Shown piece after piece: positions 43,560-53,673 of a stretch of DNA of 64,000 nt (within the stretch, counting starts at the first letter, position 1; every line of letters starts with the position of its first letter). The notes beneath the pieces are model-generated. The model was given only the letters and a program-made list of their open reading frames with translations, searched no databases and was not told where the DNA came from. The translations under genes were made by a program, and so were the position numbers. This DNA comes from Distichodus sexfasciatus (taxonomy: Eukaryota; Chordata; Actinopteri; Characiformes; Distichodontidae): positions 611,501 through 675,500 of the forward strand of contig JAVGVS010000235.1 of assembly GCA_032718565.1 (NCBI GenBank). The letters are read 5' to 3'.

Positions 43560-44045
43560 AGCAGCTCCCTCTGTCTCCCATATGGCTTTTCTTTCTTTCT
43601 TTCTTTCTTTCTTTCCAGACTCTCTCTGTCCTTTATCTCAGTGTATTGTTTCTTTACCCTTCTTTACTATTATCAGTTTATCCATCTTTCTTTAGTCTTT
43701 CTCAATTCTATAGTCTCTCTCTCTCTCTCTCCGTCCCCATCTTTTTCACTGTCTTCTCCTTGAATACACATTTTGTATCTTTGTCTAGTCAGCGTTTCTC
43801 TTTCTCTTTCTATCTCCCTCTCTCATTTTTTCCTCAGTGTACCTGCCTTTCCCTTTTCTCTATTCTAGTTGGTCTCTTTCTCTCTCCCCCTTTTCTCAGT
43901 GTTTTCTCTCCCTCCCTTACTATTCAGTATATCCATCCTTCATTTACTCTTTCTCTGTTCTAGTCAGTGTCTCTTTCTGTGTACCTGCCTTTCCTTTTGC
44001 TCTATTCTCTCCATCCTCCATCCCATCATTTTTCTATCACAACTT
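43560..44045 (+). repeat. Pyrimidine-rich tandem repeat
   Basis: Begins with (TTTC)n at 43586-43615. Longer units then recur: CTCTATTCTAGTTGGTCTC (43857) with CTCTGTTCTAGTCAGTGTC (43954), GTGTACCTGCCTTTCCCTT (43838) with GTGTACCTGCCTTTCCTTT (43979), and CAGTATATCCATCC/CAGTTTATCCATC. The offset of the last pair set is about 97-141 bp. The 145-codon Ser/Phe/Leu frame is an artefact. Confidence 0.8.
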
Positions 44046-44059
44046 TGTGTCCTGCTGAG

Positions 44060-44340
44060 GTGAGTTGGGCTGGTTGCTGGCTCTGGGCCCCGGTCTGTGG
44101 GGAGTTTGGGTTCGGCCCCTCGTCCTGCCCCTCCGCAGGGTTTGATTGAGTCCCTCGTTCTCTTTGTCCTCCTCCCATCCTCTCGCCATGTTTGTCTAAA
44201 ACCCCGTTCCCCTTGGCACGTCCATTTGCATCACTGCGACTGACAAAATGGAAATGGAGGGGGCGAAAAAAAAGAGAGAACTAGGGGAAGTCGTCCTCTC
44301 CAGATGCTTGGCGATGGCACGGAGCAAATGAACATAAATG
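44060..44340. promoter_or_regulatory. Single-copy block, candidate enhancer
   Basis: Contains the octamer in CCATTTGCATCAC (44222-44234), GACTGACAAAATGGAAATGG and GAACATAAATGTCACTGTC. No coding signs. Confidence 0.3.
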
Positions 44341-44368
44341 TCACTGTCATTGCGGGAATGAAGAAGAA

Positions 44369-44424
44369 GTGTGTGTGTGTGTGTGTGTGTGTGAGTGCGT
44401 GTGTGAGTGCGTGTGTGTGGGTGT
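44369..44424. repeat. (GT)n microsatellite with AGTGC interruptions
   Basis: A GT run of about 12 copies followed by GAGTGCGTGTGT repeats. Confidence 0.95.
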
Positions 44425-45094
44425 CACCGCGTCCTGAACTCAAGGGGACTAGTTTAATATGAAGGTGTAGAGGTGTGTGTGGGATTCTACTGTGTAGCCA
44501 TGACTGAGGAAAGATGATAGTTTTAGTTAAACATAATCTTAGTTTAGGGGTATAATCTATGCCTGTAATCTAATTCTCTGTAATGTCCATCAGCCTATTA
44601 CACAAGAGCATTGCTGTGTTTTTCAGGGATATGTATTGCACAAGATCCAAGCTGCACAGTGACGCACAACTGCCCAGAGCTCAAACCCACCTTTTAATCT
44701 ACTTTCTGGCTCCACTGTATTGTCTATTTAACCCCGTACATTGGTATCTTATGTTTTATTGCTTTTGATTTACACAGGGAAGAAGAGAAAAAGGAGAGAG
44801 CTCCAAAACTCATGACTAACTATATTTGTTAGTGAGCGAACAGAGAAAACCAATTGGGCATACACTTAAGAAACTGCATGGTTGTTGTGAAATGTAGAAA
44901 GGGCTATAAAGGTGAAAATGTTGTAGATGTTTGTAGATGTTTCTGTGGATTATAACTGCCCTTACTTCATGAAATCACTTCATTTCTGATCAAAACTGAC
45001 TTGCGCCTGTAGAATTATTTTCTTTTTTTTCTTTACGAAGTATAAAAGTGCTGGAACTGTAGATATAACTACTAGAAATAGTTAGAACAGTATT
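44425..45094. other. Single-copy AT-rich DNA, no gene seen
   Basis: TGTAGATGTTTGTAGATGTT at 44926-44945 is a small tandem duplication. Otherwise featureless. Confidence 0.5.
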
Positions 45095-45505
45095 TTATTG
45101 ACTTTGACTTTGACTTTATTGGGTTGCAGAGCTTTATAGACATACTATAGCTTAGTACTATGAAAAAAAATAAGGTTAGTGCCAGGCAGAAACACTTTTG
45201 GAATCCATCTGGATATAGAATAAAATTATTTGATAACAAAGCATGCATTTTTCTATATTTATTTTTACTTTCTAACATTACAGAATTGAAAAAAATAATT
45301 TCTGATTAATCAAAAATGAAGAAATACTGAAGTTTGGGCATTTTTTGAGCCAATTTGGATTCATTTTGGACTTTTTTCTACATTTACATTCTTATTCCTA
45401 CATTATAACAACATTTTTGTGCATGATGGCGTTCCACATGAGAGTCGTTTCACATGATGGCATTCCATACGAGAGCCACGTCACAATAACGCAATGCATG
45501 TCTGC
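45095..45505 (-). mobile_element. Retroposon 3' end, copy B, with TTTGAC-type tail
   Basis: Minus-strand copy of the element at 41425-41775. Its 3' end on the minus strand is AATAAAGTCAAAGTCAAAGTC (45099-45122), a short-repeat tail typical of target-primed retroposition. Near 45430-45480 (+) a 26-bp unit containing ATGGCRTTCCA and GAGAGYC is duplicated in tandem, while copy A has one such unit. The family is not recognised. Confidence 0.75.
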
Positions 45506-45827
45506 AATAAATACTGAAAATATCCAATAAATGGCTGTATCATAGAGCGCTGGCTGATTTTGTTATTTATCAGCTAAAATGTAGGTTTTGTTTGTAATAA
45601 TGGAGAAATTTTGATGAACTGGAACGTTCTACTGAATGGTGAACAACGCATGCGTGTTTACATCATGACAAAGGTCATTTGTTTTTACGCAGTTATTTCA
45701 GTTTTCTGCATGGAACTTGCATTCGATGACGTTGAAACTTTAATGTGAAGTGTTGTCTGAATCTCCAAGATAGAAATGCGTTTCTGCCCTGGCTCTGTCG
45801 TGCTGGGCATTAACTGAATTCTCTGTT

Positions 45828-46151
45828 TAATCCCAACTAGTTCCCAGCCTATCCCGGGAACTACAGGTGCAAAGTGGGGACACACCCCGGGCGTGCGCCA
45901 ACACACCGCAGGGCACACAAACTCACACAATCACAGTCATACCTTACGGGGCCAATTTAAAGTTGCCGATTAACTTATATTGCATGCTTTTGGACGGCGG
46001 GAGGAAACCGGGGCCCCTGGCAGAAACCCACGCGAACAAGGGGAGATCATGCAAACTCCACGCAGAAAAGCCCTACAGCAGATCCGGCAATCGAACCCAG
46101 GACCTTCTCGCTGTAAGCGGCAGCGCTAACCACTGCGCCACTGTGCTGTCC
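45828..46151 (-). mobile_element. tRNA-derived SINE/LINE-tail repeat (family 2), full length
   Basis: On the minus strand it begins CAGTGGCGCAGTGGTTAGCG (A box TGGCGCAGTGG) with B box GGTTCGATTGCC, then GGAGTTTGCATGATCTCCCC, GCGTGGGTTTCTGCC, GTTTCCTCCCGCCGTCC, AAGCATGCAATATAAG and GGGATAGGCTGGGAACTAG. This is the very common fish repeat with a tRNA head and a LINE-like body. Most CpG sites of the head are still intact. Confidence 0.9.
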
Positions 46152-46474
46152 GCTTTAAAGTTCAATTTATATATAATTGTTATTTCAACTTGTTCTTTAG
46201 AATCTAGTTTTAGCTTTGCATTGCTGTCTGTAAGAAATCCCCACTGCTGTTTCACTTTACATTCTGCATGAACATTATACCTGATTTATCTATAAGATAT
46301 ATTACTGGAAAGAACCATTATATATTGCTATCTCAGTTTCACAGATGTCAATATGTAATGTTCCTGCATTGTGGATTAATGCATTCACTCTTACACATTG
46401 CCACAGTTGTACCACTGAAGATTCAAAAGAAGTTGAAATTGCATAAATTATTGTTGAAAAGAATGAAAACCAAG

Positions 46475-46505
46475 GAGCCCTGTGGAAAAAGTTTGGGATC
46501 CACTG
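46475..46505 (-). mobile_element. One end of a hAT-type element
   Basis: On the minus strand CAGTGGATCCCAAACTTTTT is the CAGTGG(T)TCCCAAACTTTTT-like terminus of a frequent hAT-type short element. The other end was not found upstream. Confidence 0.4.
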
Positions 46506-46673
46506 CTCTACTCACATGAGATTATCCAGACAAGTCGCCTAAAGCAGGTTTAAAACCCTACTATTTTGGGTGATGATGTTGATGAGACCCATCTCTCATC
46601 TCTCCACTTTCATGACTGTCATGTCTAAACTGTCTGTCTTTGTACTCTTCTTATTTTTTTTCTTAGCATCCCC

Positions 46674-47480
46674 CTCTTCTCTTCTCTTCTCTTCCCCATC
46701 TTCTCTTCTCTCCCTCCTCTTCTCTTCTCTTGTCTTCTCTTCTCTTCCCCATCTTCTCTTCTCTTCTCTTCCCCATCTTCTCTTCTCTTCTCCACACTTC
46801 TCTTCCCCATCTTCTCTTCTCTTCCTCCTCTTCTCTTCTGTTCTGTTCTCTTCTCTTCTCTTCTGTTCTGTTCTGTTCTCTTCTCTGCTCATCTCTTCTC
46901 TTCTCTTCTCTTCTCTTCCCCATCTTCTCTTCTCTTCTCTTCCCCATCTTCTCTTCTCTTCTCTTCTCCACTCTTCTCTTTCCCATCTTCTCTTCTCTTC
47001 TCTTCCTCCTCTTCTCTTCTGTTCTCTTCTCCACTCTTCTCTTCTCTTCCTCCTCTTCTGTTCTGTTCTGTTCTGTTCTGTTCCCCTCTCTTCTCTTCTC
47101 TTCTCTTCTCTTCTCTTCTCTTCTCTTCTCTTCCTCCTCTTCTGTTCTGTTCTCTTCTCTTCCTCCTCTTCTCTTCTCTTCCCCATCTTCTCTTCTCTTC
47201 TCTTCTCTTCTCTTCTCTTCTCCACTCTTCTCTTCTCTTCTCCACTCTTCTCTTCCCCATCTTCTCTTCTCTTCTCTTCTCTTCTCCACTCTTCTCTTCC
47301 CCATCTTATCTTCTCTTCTCTTCCTCCTCTTCTGTTCTGTTCTCTTCTCTTTCTCCTCTTCTCTTCTCTTCTCTTCCCCATCTTATCTTCTCGTCTCTTC
47401 TCTTCCTCCTCTTCTGTTCTGTTCTCTTCTCTTCCTCCTCTTCTGTTCTGTTCTGTTCTCTTCCTCCTCTTCTCTTCTCT
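46674..47480 (+). repeat. 807-bp (TTCTC)n array with variant blocks
   Basis: Built of TTCTC pentamers interspersed with recurrent variant blocks: CCCCATC, CCTCC, TGTTC and CCACTC. The variants return in the same order several times, so this is a higher-order repeat rather than a simple microsatellite. Open frames of 337 codons (+) and 348 codons (-), giving Ser/Leu/Phe and Arg/Glu/Lys runs, are produced by the repeat and are not genes. The strand bias (all pyrimidine on +) makes triplex (H-DNA) formation possible. Confidence 0.96.
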
Positions 47481-47789
47481 GCATGATTTCGTCCTGACCC
47501 TGGGTGCCAAGTGTGAACATTTTTTCATGAGAACCAACCCAGCTAACAGAGTAAATGCAGCATGGTTAAAAAGACTCAAATAAAAAATGGGAAAATGGAA
47601 ACCATGCACTAATATTCCATTTCTGACAACAACTGTGTTCATTTCCTTTCCATTTTCTTGTCAAATGCAAGTTGCGTGACATGGACATGACTGGACATTT
47701 GTTTCTTGATCTACTATGTGGAATCTCCTCTTTGAATATAAAAAAGCTAATGAATGAATGAATGTCCAGTCTGCATCCCAATGTCTTTC

Positions 47790-48235
47790 CACGTCTGTAC
47801 TTTGGCATTGAGGATTTGCGTCAAAAATGCCCTCGGTCTCTGTCGCCCCGACGGTGACATCTTATTTTTTCCCGTCGTCTCGTACGTCTCTATACGGCCA
47901 TGAGCAGCTCCAGCGGGTTGACGGCGGGCCGTGCGATTATTGACTGGGTGACCTCTGCGTGACCCCGCTGGTGCGGCGAGTAAAGGGCAGAGTGTTAGCG
48001 CACGGCGCACTGTCTGTCACGCGCGTCAATAAGGTGATGAATGGGACTGGCGGTTATTAAAGTAGAATTAGAGCGGGGAGGGAAGGAGGGAGGGAAGGAA
48101 AGAGGGATGGAGGGAGGGCAGAGGGGGCGCTGCTGCGATAAATGATGGCGCAAATGGCTCTGCAGTTGAGGGCCGGGGAGCCGGATGGCACAGCATCAGT
48201 GTCATCAGTCTTTATTATCCTCCAGGGAGAGGAAA
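47790..48235. promoter_or_regulatory. CpG-containing single-copy island, candidate enhancer
   Basis: Lies between pyrimidine arrays yet keeps balanced composition, with GCGATTATTGACTGGGTGAC, GCGCGTCAATAAGGTGATG, CGGTTATTAAAG and GCGATAAATGATGGCGC words. A GGGA-rich patch (48075-48120) is included. Sequence retained between expanding repeats is suggestive but not proof of function. Confidence 0.35.
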
Positions 48236-48241
48236 AAGAGA

Positions 48242-48248
<7 letters not shown>

Positions 48249-48276
<28 letters not shown>
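48249..48276. repeat. (GA)n microsatellite
   Basis: Fourteen GA copies. Confidence 0.95.
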
Positions 48277-48279
<3 letters not shown>

Positions 48280-48369
48280 TGGAGGCAATGGTCAGAGCGC
48301 ATCCCATAATGTGTCCACGTGTGCTTCAAATCCCCCTGCTGGACACTTGCTACCTGTGATGCCTCCCGC

Positions 48370-48620
48370 TAACCAGAAGCATCATCTCTCTCTCCTTTCC
48401 TCTCCTTCATTCATTTTCTCGTTCCCGTTCTCCGTACACCCTCTCCTTCTCTATACCTGGCTCACTCTCCTTACCTGGATCTTTCTCTCCTTTGCTCTCT
48501 CTCCTTCTCTCTCTCTCTTTTTCTATCTATCAGTTTCTCTCTTTCACTCTCCTCTGCCGTTTCCTTTCGCTCCTTTAATTTTTTCCCTCGTTCTTCTTTT
48601 TTCTCCTCCATTTTCTCCAG
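48370..48620 (+). repeat. Pyrimidine-rich tract
   Basis: CTCTCC/TTCTCT-rich sequence. A CTCF-like word on the minus strand lies just upstream, at 48329-48343. Confidence 0.75.
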
Positions 48621-48689
48621 CACAGAGGGAGGGGAAGACCCCCTACAGCTATTAATCATGGTGAAGGCTCAAAGCCTGGCGGTGCTCAC

Positions 48690-48755
48690 GCTCGTTGGTT
48701 CGCACATACACACACACATACACACACACACACACATTCACACACACACAGACGC
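48690..48755. repeat. (CA)n microsatellite, interrupted
   Basis: CACACATA and CACACATT interruptions within about 60 bp. Confidence 0.93.
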
Positions 48756-49109
48756 AGGCCAGGCAGCAGCGGGTTCACTGCGCAGTCACAGCGCGGAGGG
48801 AGAGCAGGTGATTGGTGGAGCCTTCGCTAGGCCGAGCCCTTAGCGCCGCGGCTGCAGATGGGAGTGGATGATGCTGTTTCTCGCGGGGCTTTTTTTTCCT
48901 GGGTGAGCCGCCGTTCTCTCTCTCTTTTTTTAATTACTACTTTATTTATTGATACCCCAGTTAATGTCTCTCCTAATTTCGGGATTCCTCTGTCTTTATT
49001 ACAGAGCTGCTGTTACGGCCGAGGAGAACTGAATTAGTTCCAGTGTTTGTTTTTAATTCCAGGATTTTTAAAGTGAACGTTTTGTGATTTTTAGGTTCAC
49101 GTGATTGAA
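48756..49109. other. Single-copy spacer between arrays
   Basis: GC-rich to 48.87 kb, then AT-rich with GAACTGAATTAGTTCC (49028-49043), a near-palindrome. No gene. Confidence 0.45.
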
Positions 49110-49665
49110 CGTCATTTTCTATCTTTCCTCGTCTTCTCCTCTTTTCCTCTCCTCTAAACCTTTCTCCTTATCACTGATCATGTTCTTCATTCCTATCCTC
49201 TCCTCTCATCTTGACTTCCCCTAAGCTCTCCTTTGCATTTTTCTATTATCTTTGCAACTCTTCTCTTCTCTTGCTTTTTCTTCTCTTCTCTTCTCTTCTC
49301 ATCTCGTCTCTTCTCTTCTCTAGCCTTCTCTTCTTCTCTTTTCTCTTGCTCTTATCTGCTTTGTTTAGCCACAAATCCATTCCTTCTCTTCCTCTCTCTT
49401 CTTCCATTCTCACTTCTTCTCTTATTTTACATCCTCTCAATTTCTCTTTCTCTCGTTTCTGTTTTAATATTTCTTGTTGGTACCTCCTCTCCTCTTCTCT
49501 TTTGTATCTACTTCCCCTCAATCTCCACATCTCATCTCTTCTCTTCTCTTGATTTCTCTTATCCTCTGTCCTCTCATTCCTTTGATCTTTTCTTCTCTTG
49601 TTTTTCGCTTTTCCTCCTTTTCTCTCTTGCCTCCACTCTCAAATGTATCTTTTCCCCAACCTTTC
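49110..49665 (+). repeat. Polypyrimidine array, left of the solo LTR
   Basis: TTCTC-rich at 49255-49350. It ends with TTTGATCTTTTCTTCTCTTG (49581-49600), whose sequence and follow-up recur at 51056-51150 beyond the LTR. The last five bases CTTTC form one target duplication of the LTR. Confidence 0.85.
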
Positions 49666-50723
49666 TGTCATGGGTGCGGTTGCAGTGAGGAGGAAGGAAG
49701 GGGATGAGGACACTGTTGCAGGCAAACAAAAGGGTTTATTGAAAGGAACGGGCAGGTGAACACATAGATGGCAAAAATAGGGGAAACGCAAAGAGTCCAA
49801 AGTCACACAAAAAACAGGAACAAAGTAACAACAGAAAGGTGAGGCCCGTGCTCCCAGTAGTAGGCGTTGGGTAATGGGGGAGAACCTCCCTGAGTAACCA
49901 GAACAAGCGAGGTCCTTACGCTTGAAGACTCGGGAGGTGAACTGACAATGGCCCAGACTTGGTAGCCACCAAGGCAGTCTGGCCAACCGGGGAAAGCTCA
50001 CTGGGAATCACGAGTCTGGGGAGAAACACAGGAGAGAGGTGTGAGGATGAGGAGACAAAAAGGGCAATCAAAGCAGAGACACAAAACCAAACCAAAATCA
50101 CATGGGTCCAATAGTCCAAACAAAAGGGGGAAGAGCAGAGTTTCACTAGGAATCCAACAAAACACGAACCAAACAACCACACAGGATATGAGGGATACAG
50201 ACTCGAGAACACATGGGTTAAACTGACTTAAATAAGGCCACAGAACTCAACAAACGAGTGCTTGCACCAATCCCAAACTCAAAGCAGAACGAGACACAGC
50301 TGAAATCAATGATAAGCGCGGGGATGTTCTGCACAGACACTGACCTACTAGGTAGGGAACACGCAGTGCAAACAACATACCAAGAAGTGGGGTGCGCTCT
50401 AAACAGATAGTGAACTATTCAGAAGGGCACGAAGTGCAGACACAGAACCCAGAAGTGAGGAGCAAGCTAAGACGGAAGGCTAAGGCTAACCTGAGGAGAC
50501 ATGAGGGGTAGTGAACTATTCAGAAGGGCACGAAGTGCAGACACAGAACCCAGAAGTGAAGAGCAAGCTAACACGGAAGGCTAAGGCTAACCCGAGGAGA
50601 CATGAGGGGTAAACACCACAACACCACACCAGAAGTGAACCCAGAGAGCAGGAAACAACACACAGATACTCATCCTGGGTTCATGGTGGCACGGTCCCGT
50701 CTAAGTTGGGCGGGACCGTGACA
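49666..50723 (-). mobile_element. Solo LTR of a Ty3/gypsy-like retrotransposon
   Basis: A 1,058-bp single-copy-like block begins TGTCATGGGTG and ends GGGACCGTGACA, the TG...CA termini with TGTCA/TGACA inverted ends of an LTR. It is flanked by CTTTC on both sides (49661-49665, 50724-50728), a 5-bp target duplication. On the minus strand CAATAAA (near 49735) precedes a 3' part rich in TGCCTGCAACAG-type text, as expected of the R/U5 end. No primer-binding site, polypurine tract or gag/pol frame is present, so this is the product of LTR-LTR recombination. The 120- and 98-codon frames inside are not genes. The superfamily is inferred from the general look. Confidence 0.8.
50345..50609. repeat. 101-bp tandem duplication inside the LTR
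   Basis: Copy 1 at 50408-50508 and copy 2 at 50509-50609 start TAGTGAACTATTCAGAAGGG and differ at about three positions. A more diverged third unit precedes them at about 50345-50407 (GTAGGGAACACGCAGTGC, CAAGAAGTGGG). Such U3 duplications are frequent in LTR elements and may alter promoter strength. Confidence 0.9.
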
Positions 50724-51445
50724 CTTTCTCTTCTCTTCTCTTGGTACTTTCTACTTAACTGTTCTTAGTTTTTCTTTTCTTCCCATTTCTTTTTTGTTTC
50801 TATTTCCACATTTACTATTTCCCCCATCTTTCTCTTCTCTTCTCTTCTCTTCTCTTCTCTTCTCTTCTCTTCTCTTCTCTTCTCTTCTCTTCTCTTCTAC
50901 TCTCTCTTCTCTTCCTATTTTCTGTTTTCTAACTTTCTCTTTTTTCTCTTCTCGTCTCTTATTGTCATCTCTTCTTCTCTCTTCTCTTCTCCCCTCCTAT
51001 TCTCTCTTCTTCTCTTATTTTCTGTTTTCTCACTTTCTCTTTCTTCTCCTGTTCCTTTGATCTTTTCTTCTCTTGTTTTTGGTTTTCCCCCTTTTCTTTC
51101 TTGTTCCCACTTCCAAATTTACTGTTTTCCCCAAGATTTCTCTTATCTTCTTTTTTCTCTTCTCTCCTTTTTTCTTGTTCTTCTCAACTTTCCTTGTAGC
51201 AAAACTTTTCTTTTCCTCTCCTCTCATGTCCCATATGTGCTTCCCTTTTCTTCAAGAAACTGTCTCCTCTGAGAATTCTCTTCTTGTCTTTTCTCTTATT
51301 TATTTAAATTGTCATTTTCTCATTTTTGTTTTCTCTCCCCCAGCGTTTTTCTTTTATCTCTTGTTTCTATCCTATTTTAACATTTTGACCTCCTCTCTCT
51401 TCTCAACTGTGAACTCAACTCTCTCCTCACATGTGTTCCCTCATC
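50724..51445 (+). repeat. Polypyrimidine array, right of the solo LTR
   Basis: Includes a pure (TTCTC)n stretch of about 68 bp (50831-50898) and units sharing TTTCTGTTTTCTAACTTTCTC and TTTGATCTTTTCTTCTCTTG with neighbouring arrays. The Ser/Phe/Leu frames are artefacts. Confidence 0.9.
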
Positions 51446-52234
51446 ACACAGTAAAAAAAAAAAAAGGTTCAGTTTTAGTCTAAAAATCAGCTGTGCCAGT
51501 GACAATTCTCATTTGAAAATCCTTCATCCGGGTCTGTTGCGTTTGTTGCTCTACTTTGATATATCTGATATAGCTGGTATTAGGCTCGCTCACTTCATCA
51601 TGCACTAATTGAACTGCGGTTTTGGCCTTGGCCAAGACAGTGACGCATTGCTTCTCTTTAGTAACGCTGGATGAAACATTTAGTTTCGAGTAGAACTAAA
51701 CACAGGAGTAATGGGATTTTCCTCTTTTTGGGGAAATTTTGTGAGAGGACGAAGCCAGTCTGAGACGCTTCCTTCCCATAAGCGTCACCTCCGTAAATCA
51801 CAGCCATTTCCCACCGAACAAGCTGTGATTGTGTATTGAAACGTTCTAATCATAATTAATAATCTCAGTCATAATATAAGTCAGAATTAGCTCAGCTGTC
51901 AGTCGGCTTGTAATGATGTGGCATTGCTCGGAAATCATTTTTTCCTCTGTTTTTTTCAAGTAGAATCAGAGTGGCTCTTAATCATCATCCGACTCCTTGC
52001 ATCATTGCACAGCTCAAAGTCTTGGCGTGAGATCCTCAGTTGAAGATTCCCATTTTATTCATATTTCTCTGCAAAAGTTCAAGCGTGCTTATAAGTGACT
52101 GTCTGCGGAGAGGATAAATGACGTTTTCATAACATTAGAGACTCGTGACCTCAGGAACCTCCCTCACTCAGACCTCCTGACCCTCTTGAGAAAGCTGTAG
52201 AAGCCAAGAATATGCTGGCGTCCTTTTATTGGTG
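51446..52234. other. Single-copy island between pyrimidine arrays
   Basis: Balanced to AT-rich composition with CTAATCATAATTAATAATC (51847-51865) and GAAATCATTTTTTCC. Possibly regulatory. No gene. Confidence 0.4.
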
Positions 52235-52356
52235 TCGGATATTACAAACTGTTGTTTATGTCTCCTGCTAATCCCCACTATTTCCAGCTTTCTTCTCATG
52301 AAAGCTGATCTTAATAACTCACCGCCTCTGTTTGTCATACTCATATACACATCTTT
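52235..52356 (+). repeat. Flanking paralogous segment A
   Basis: Aligns nearly end to end with 53674-53797: TCGGATATTACA, TCTTAATAACTCAC, GCCTCTGTTTGTCATACT and ACATCTTT appear in the same order and spacing (122 versus 124 bp). The two segments bracket the pyrimidine array at 52390-53660. Confidence 0.75.
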
Positions 52357-52389
52357 AATATCTTGTGTTCTCATCGTACAGCATTCAAT

Positions 52390-53660
52390 CGCCGTTGGCT
52401 AATTTTTCTCTCCTCTTCCTGTCTCGTCTCGTCTCGTCTCATCTCCTCACTACTCTTCTTTTTCTCCATCCACTCTTCTCATTTCTCTTTTAATCTCCTA
52501 TTTACCTGCCTTCTCCCAAACTCATCTCCTGTCCTAGTTCTTCACTTCTCTTCTCCTCTAATTTTTCTCTTTGAACTGTCGTTTGAACACTTTCTTGTCG
52601 TCTCTTCTCTTTTACCTCTTTTATCTTTTCTCTTTTCACATTTATCTGACTTTTCCCAAACTTCTCTTTCAACTTTGTCTTCTCGTTATTCCTCATCTTT
52701 TCTCATTTTTTCTCTTTGAACTGTTGTCTTCTCTTTTTTCCTCTCATATTTACCTGACTTTTCTCAAACTCCTCTCTTCTCTTAACTACTTCTTTGGTTC
52801 TGTTCTCTCTTATCTTTTGTCTCTTTGAACTGTTGTTTTGTGTTGTTTTTTCTTCTTCTTCTCTGTTCTCTTCGAACTCTTTGTTGTCTTCTCTTCTCTT
52901 CTCTTTTTTCTCTTTCAACTTTCGTCCTCTGTCTTATTCACCTGGCTTTTTCTAAACTTCTCTCCTAACTATGTCTTCTCTTCCCTTCTCTCCTCTTATA
53001 TTTACCTAAATTTTCTAAAGCCTCTCTGTCTTCTTTTCTATTCTGTTCTCATTTTTTTCTCTTTGAACCGTCATTTTCTCCTCTGTTCTCTTTGAACTCT
53101 TTGTTGTCTTCTTTTCTCTTCTCTTTTATTCTTTAAACTTTTCTCTTCTCTCCTCTCATGTCTACCTGACTTTTCTCAAACTTCTCTCCTCTCCTAGCTC
53201 CTAGCTTTTCCCTTCTGTTCTCTCCTCTTCTGTTTTTACTTTTTTCTTCTCATTTTTGACTTTGAACCATTGTCTTCTCCTTTCTCTTCTATTCTGTTCA
53301 CATTTTTGACTTTGAACTCTTTGTTGCCTTCTCTTTTTTCTCTTTCAACTTTTGTCTTCTCTTCTCTCTCTTATATTCACCTGAAATTTCTAAAGCTTCT
53401 CTCTCTCCTAACTCATTCTTCTCTTCTATTCTGTTCTCATTTTTTTCTTTTTGAACTGTTGTTTTCTCCTCTGTTCTCTTTGAACTCTTTGTTGTCTTCT
53501 TTTCTCTTCTCTTTTTTCTCTTTCAACTTTTGTCTTCTCTCCTCTCCTCTTATATTTACCTGACCTTTCTCAACTTCTCTTTTCTCCTAACTTCTTCTTC
53601 TCTTCTCTTCTTTCCTTTTCAATTGTTTCCCTTTAAACCTTTCTTTTTTTTCTCCCCTCT
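52390..53660 (+). repeat. Higher-order polypyrimidine satellite
   Basis: Recurrent anchors are CTCTTTGAACTGTTG / CTCTTTGAACTCTTTG (for example 52566, 52710, 52820, 53059, 53089, 53447, 53477) and ATTTACCTGACTTTTCTC (52502, 52639, 52749, 53161, 53551). The block from TTCTGTTCTCATTTTTTTCT at 53041 recurs at 53429, an offset of 388 bp with few differences. Units are therefore nested. The frames through it are Ser/Phe/Leu or Lys/Glu/Arg artefacts. Confidence 0.9.
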
Positions 53661-53673
53661 ACTTTTCTTAGCA

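Noticed and set aside
45072..45278. 68-codon minus-strand frame near the repeat tail
   Set aside because: It lies inside the retroposon tail (TTTGAC repeats); its Ser-Lys repeats are from the tail.
46091..46151. tRNA-gene-like A and B boxes
   Set aside because: The boxes belong to a tRNA-derived SINE head continuous with a LINE-like body. No acceptor-stem pairing typical of a functional tRNA was seen.
46570..47642. Open frames of 337 codons (+) and 348 codons (-)
   Set aside because: Both come from the pentanucleotide array, which lacks stops in several phases. The proteins are only Ser/Leu/Phe or Arg/Glu/Lys runs, and both strands are equally open.
52390..53660. Regular repeats resembling a CRISPR array
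   Set aside because: The repeats are pyrimidine-biased and variable in length, the spacers are not unique, and the DNA is clearly vertebrate.
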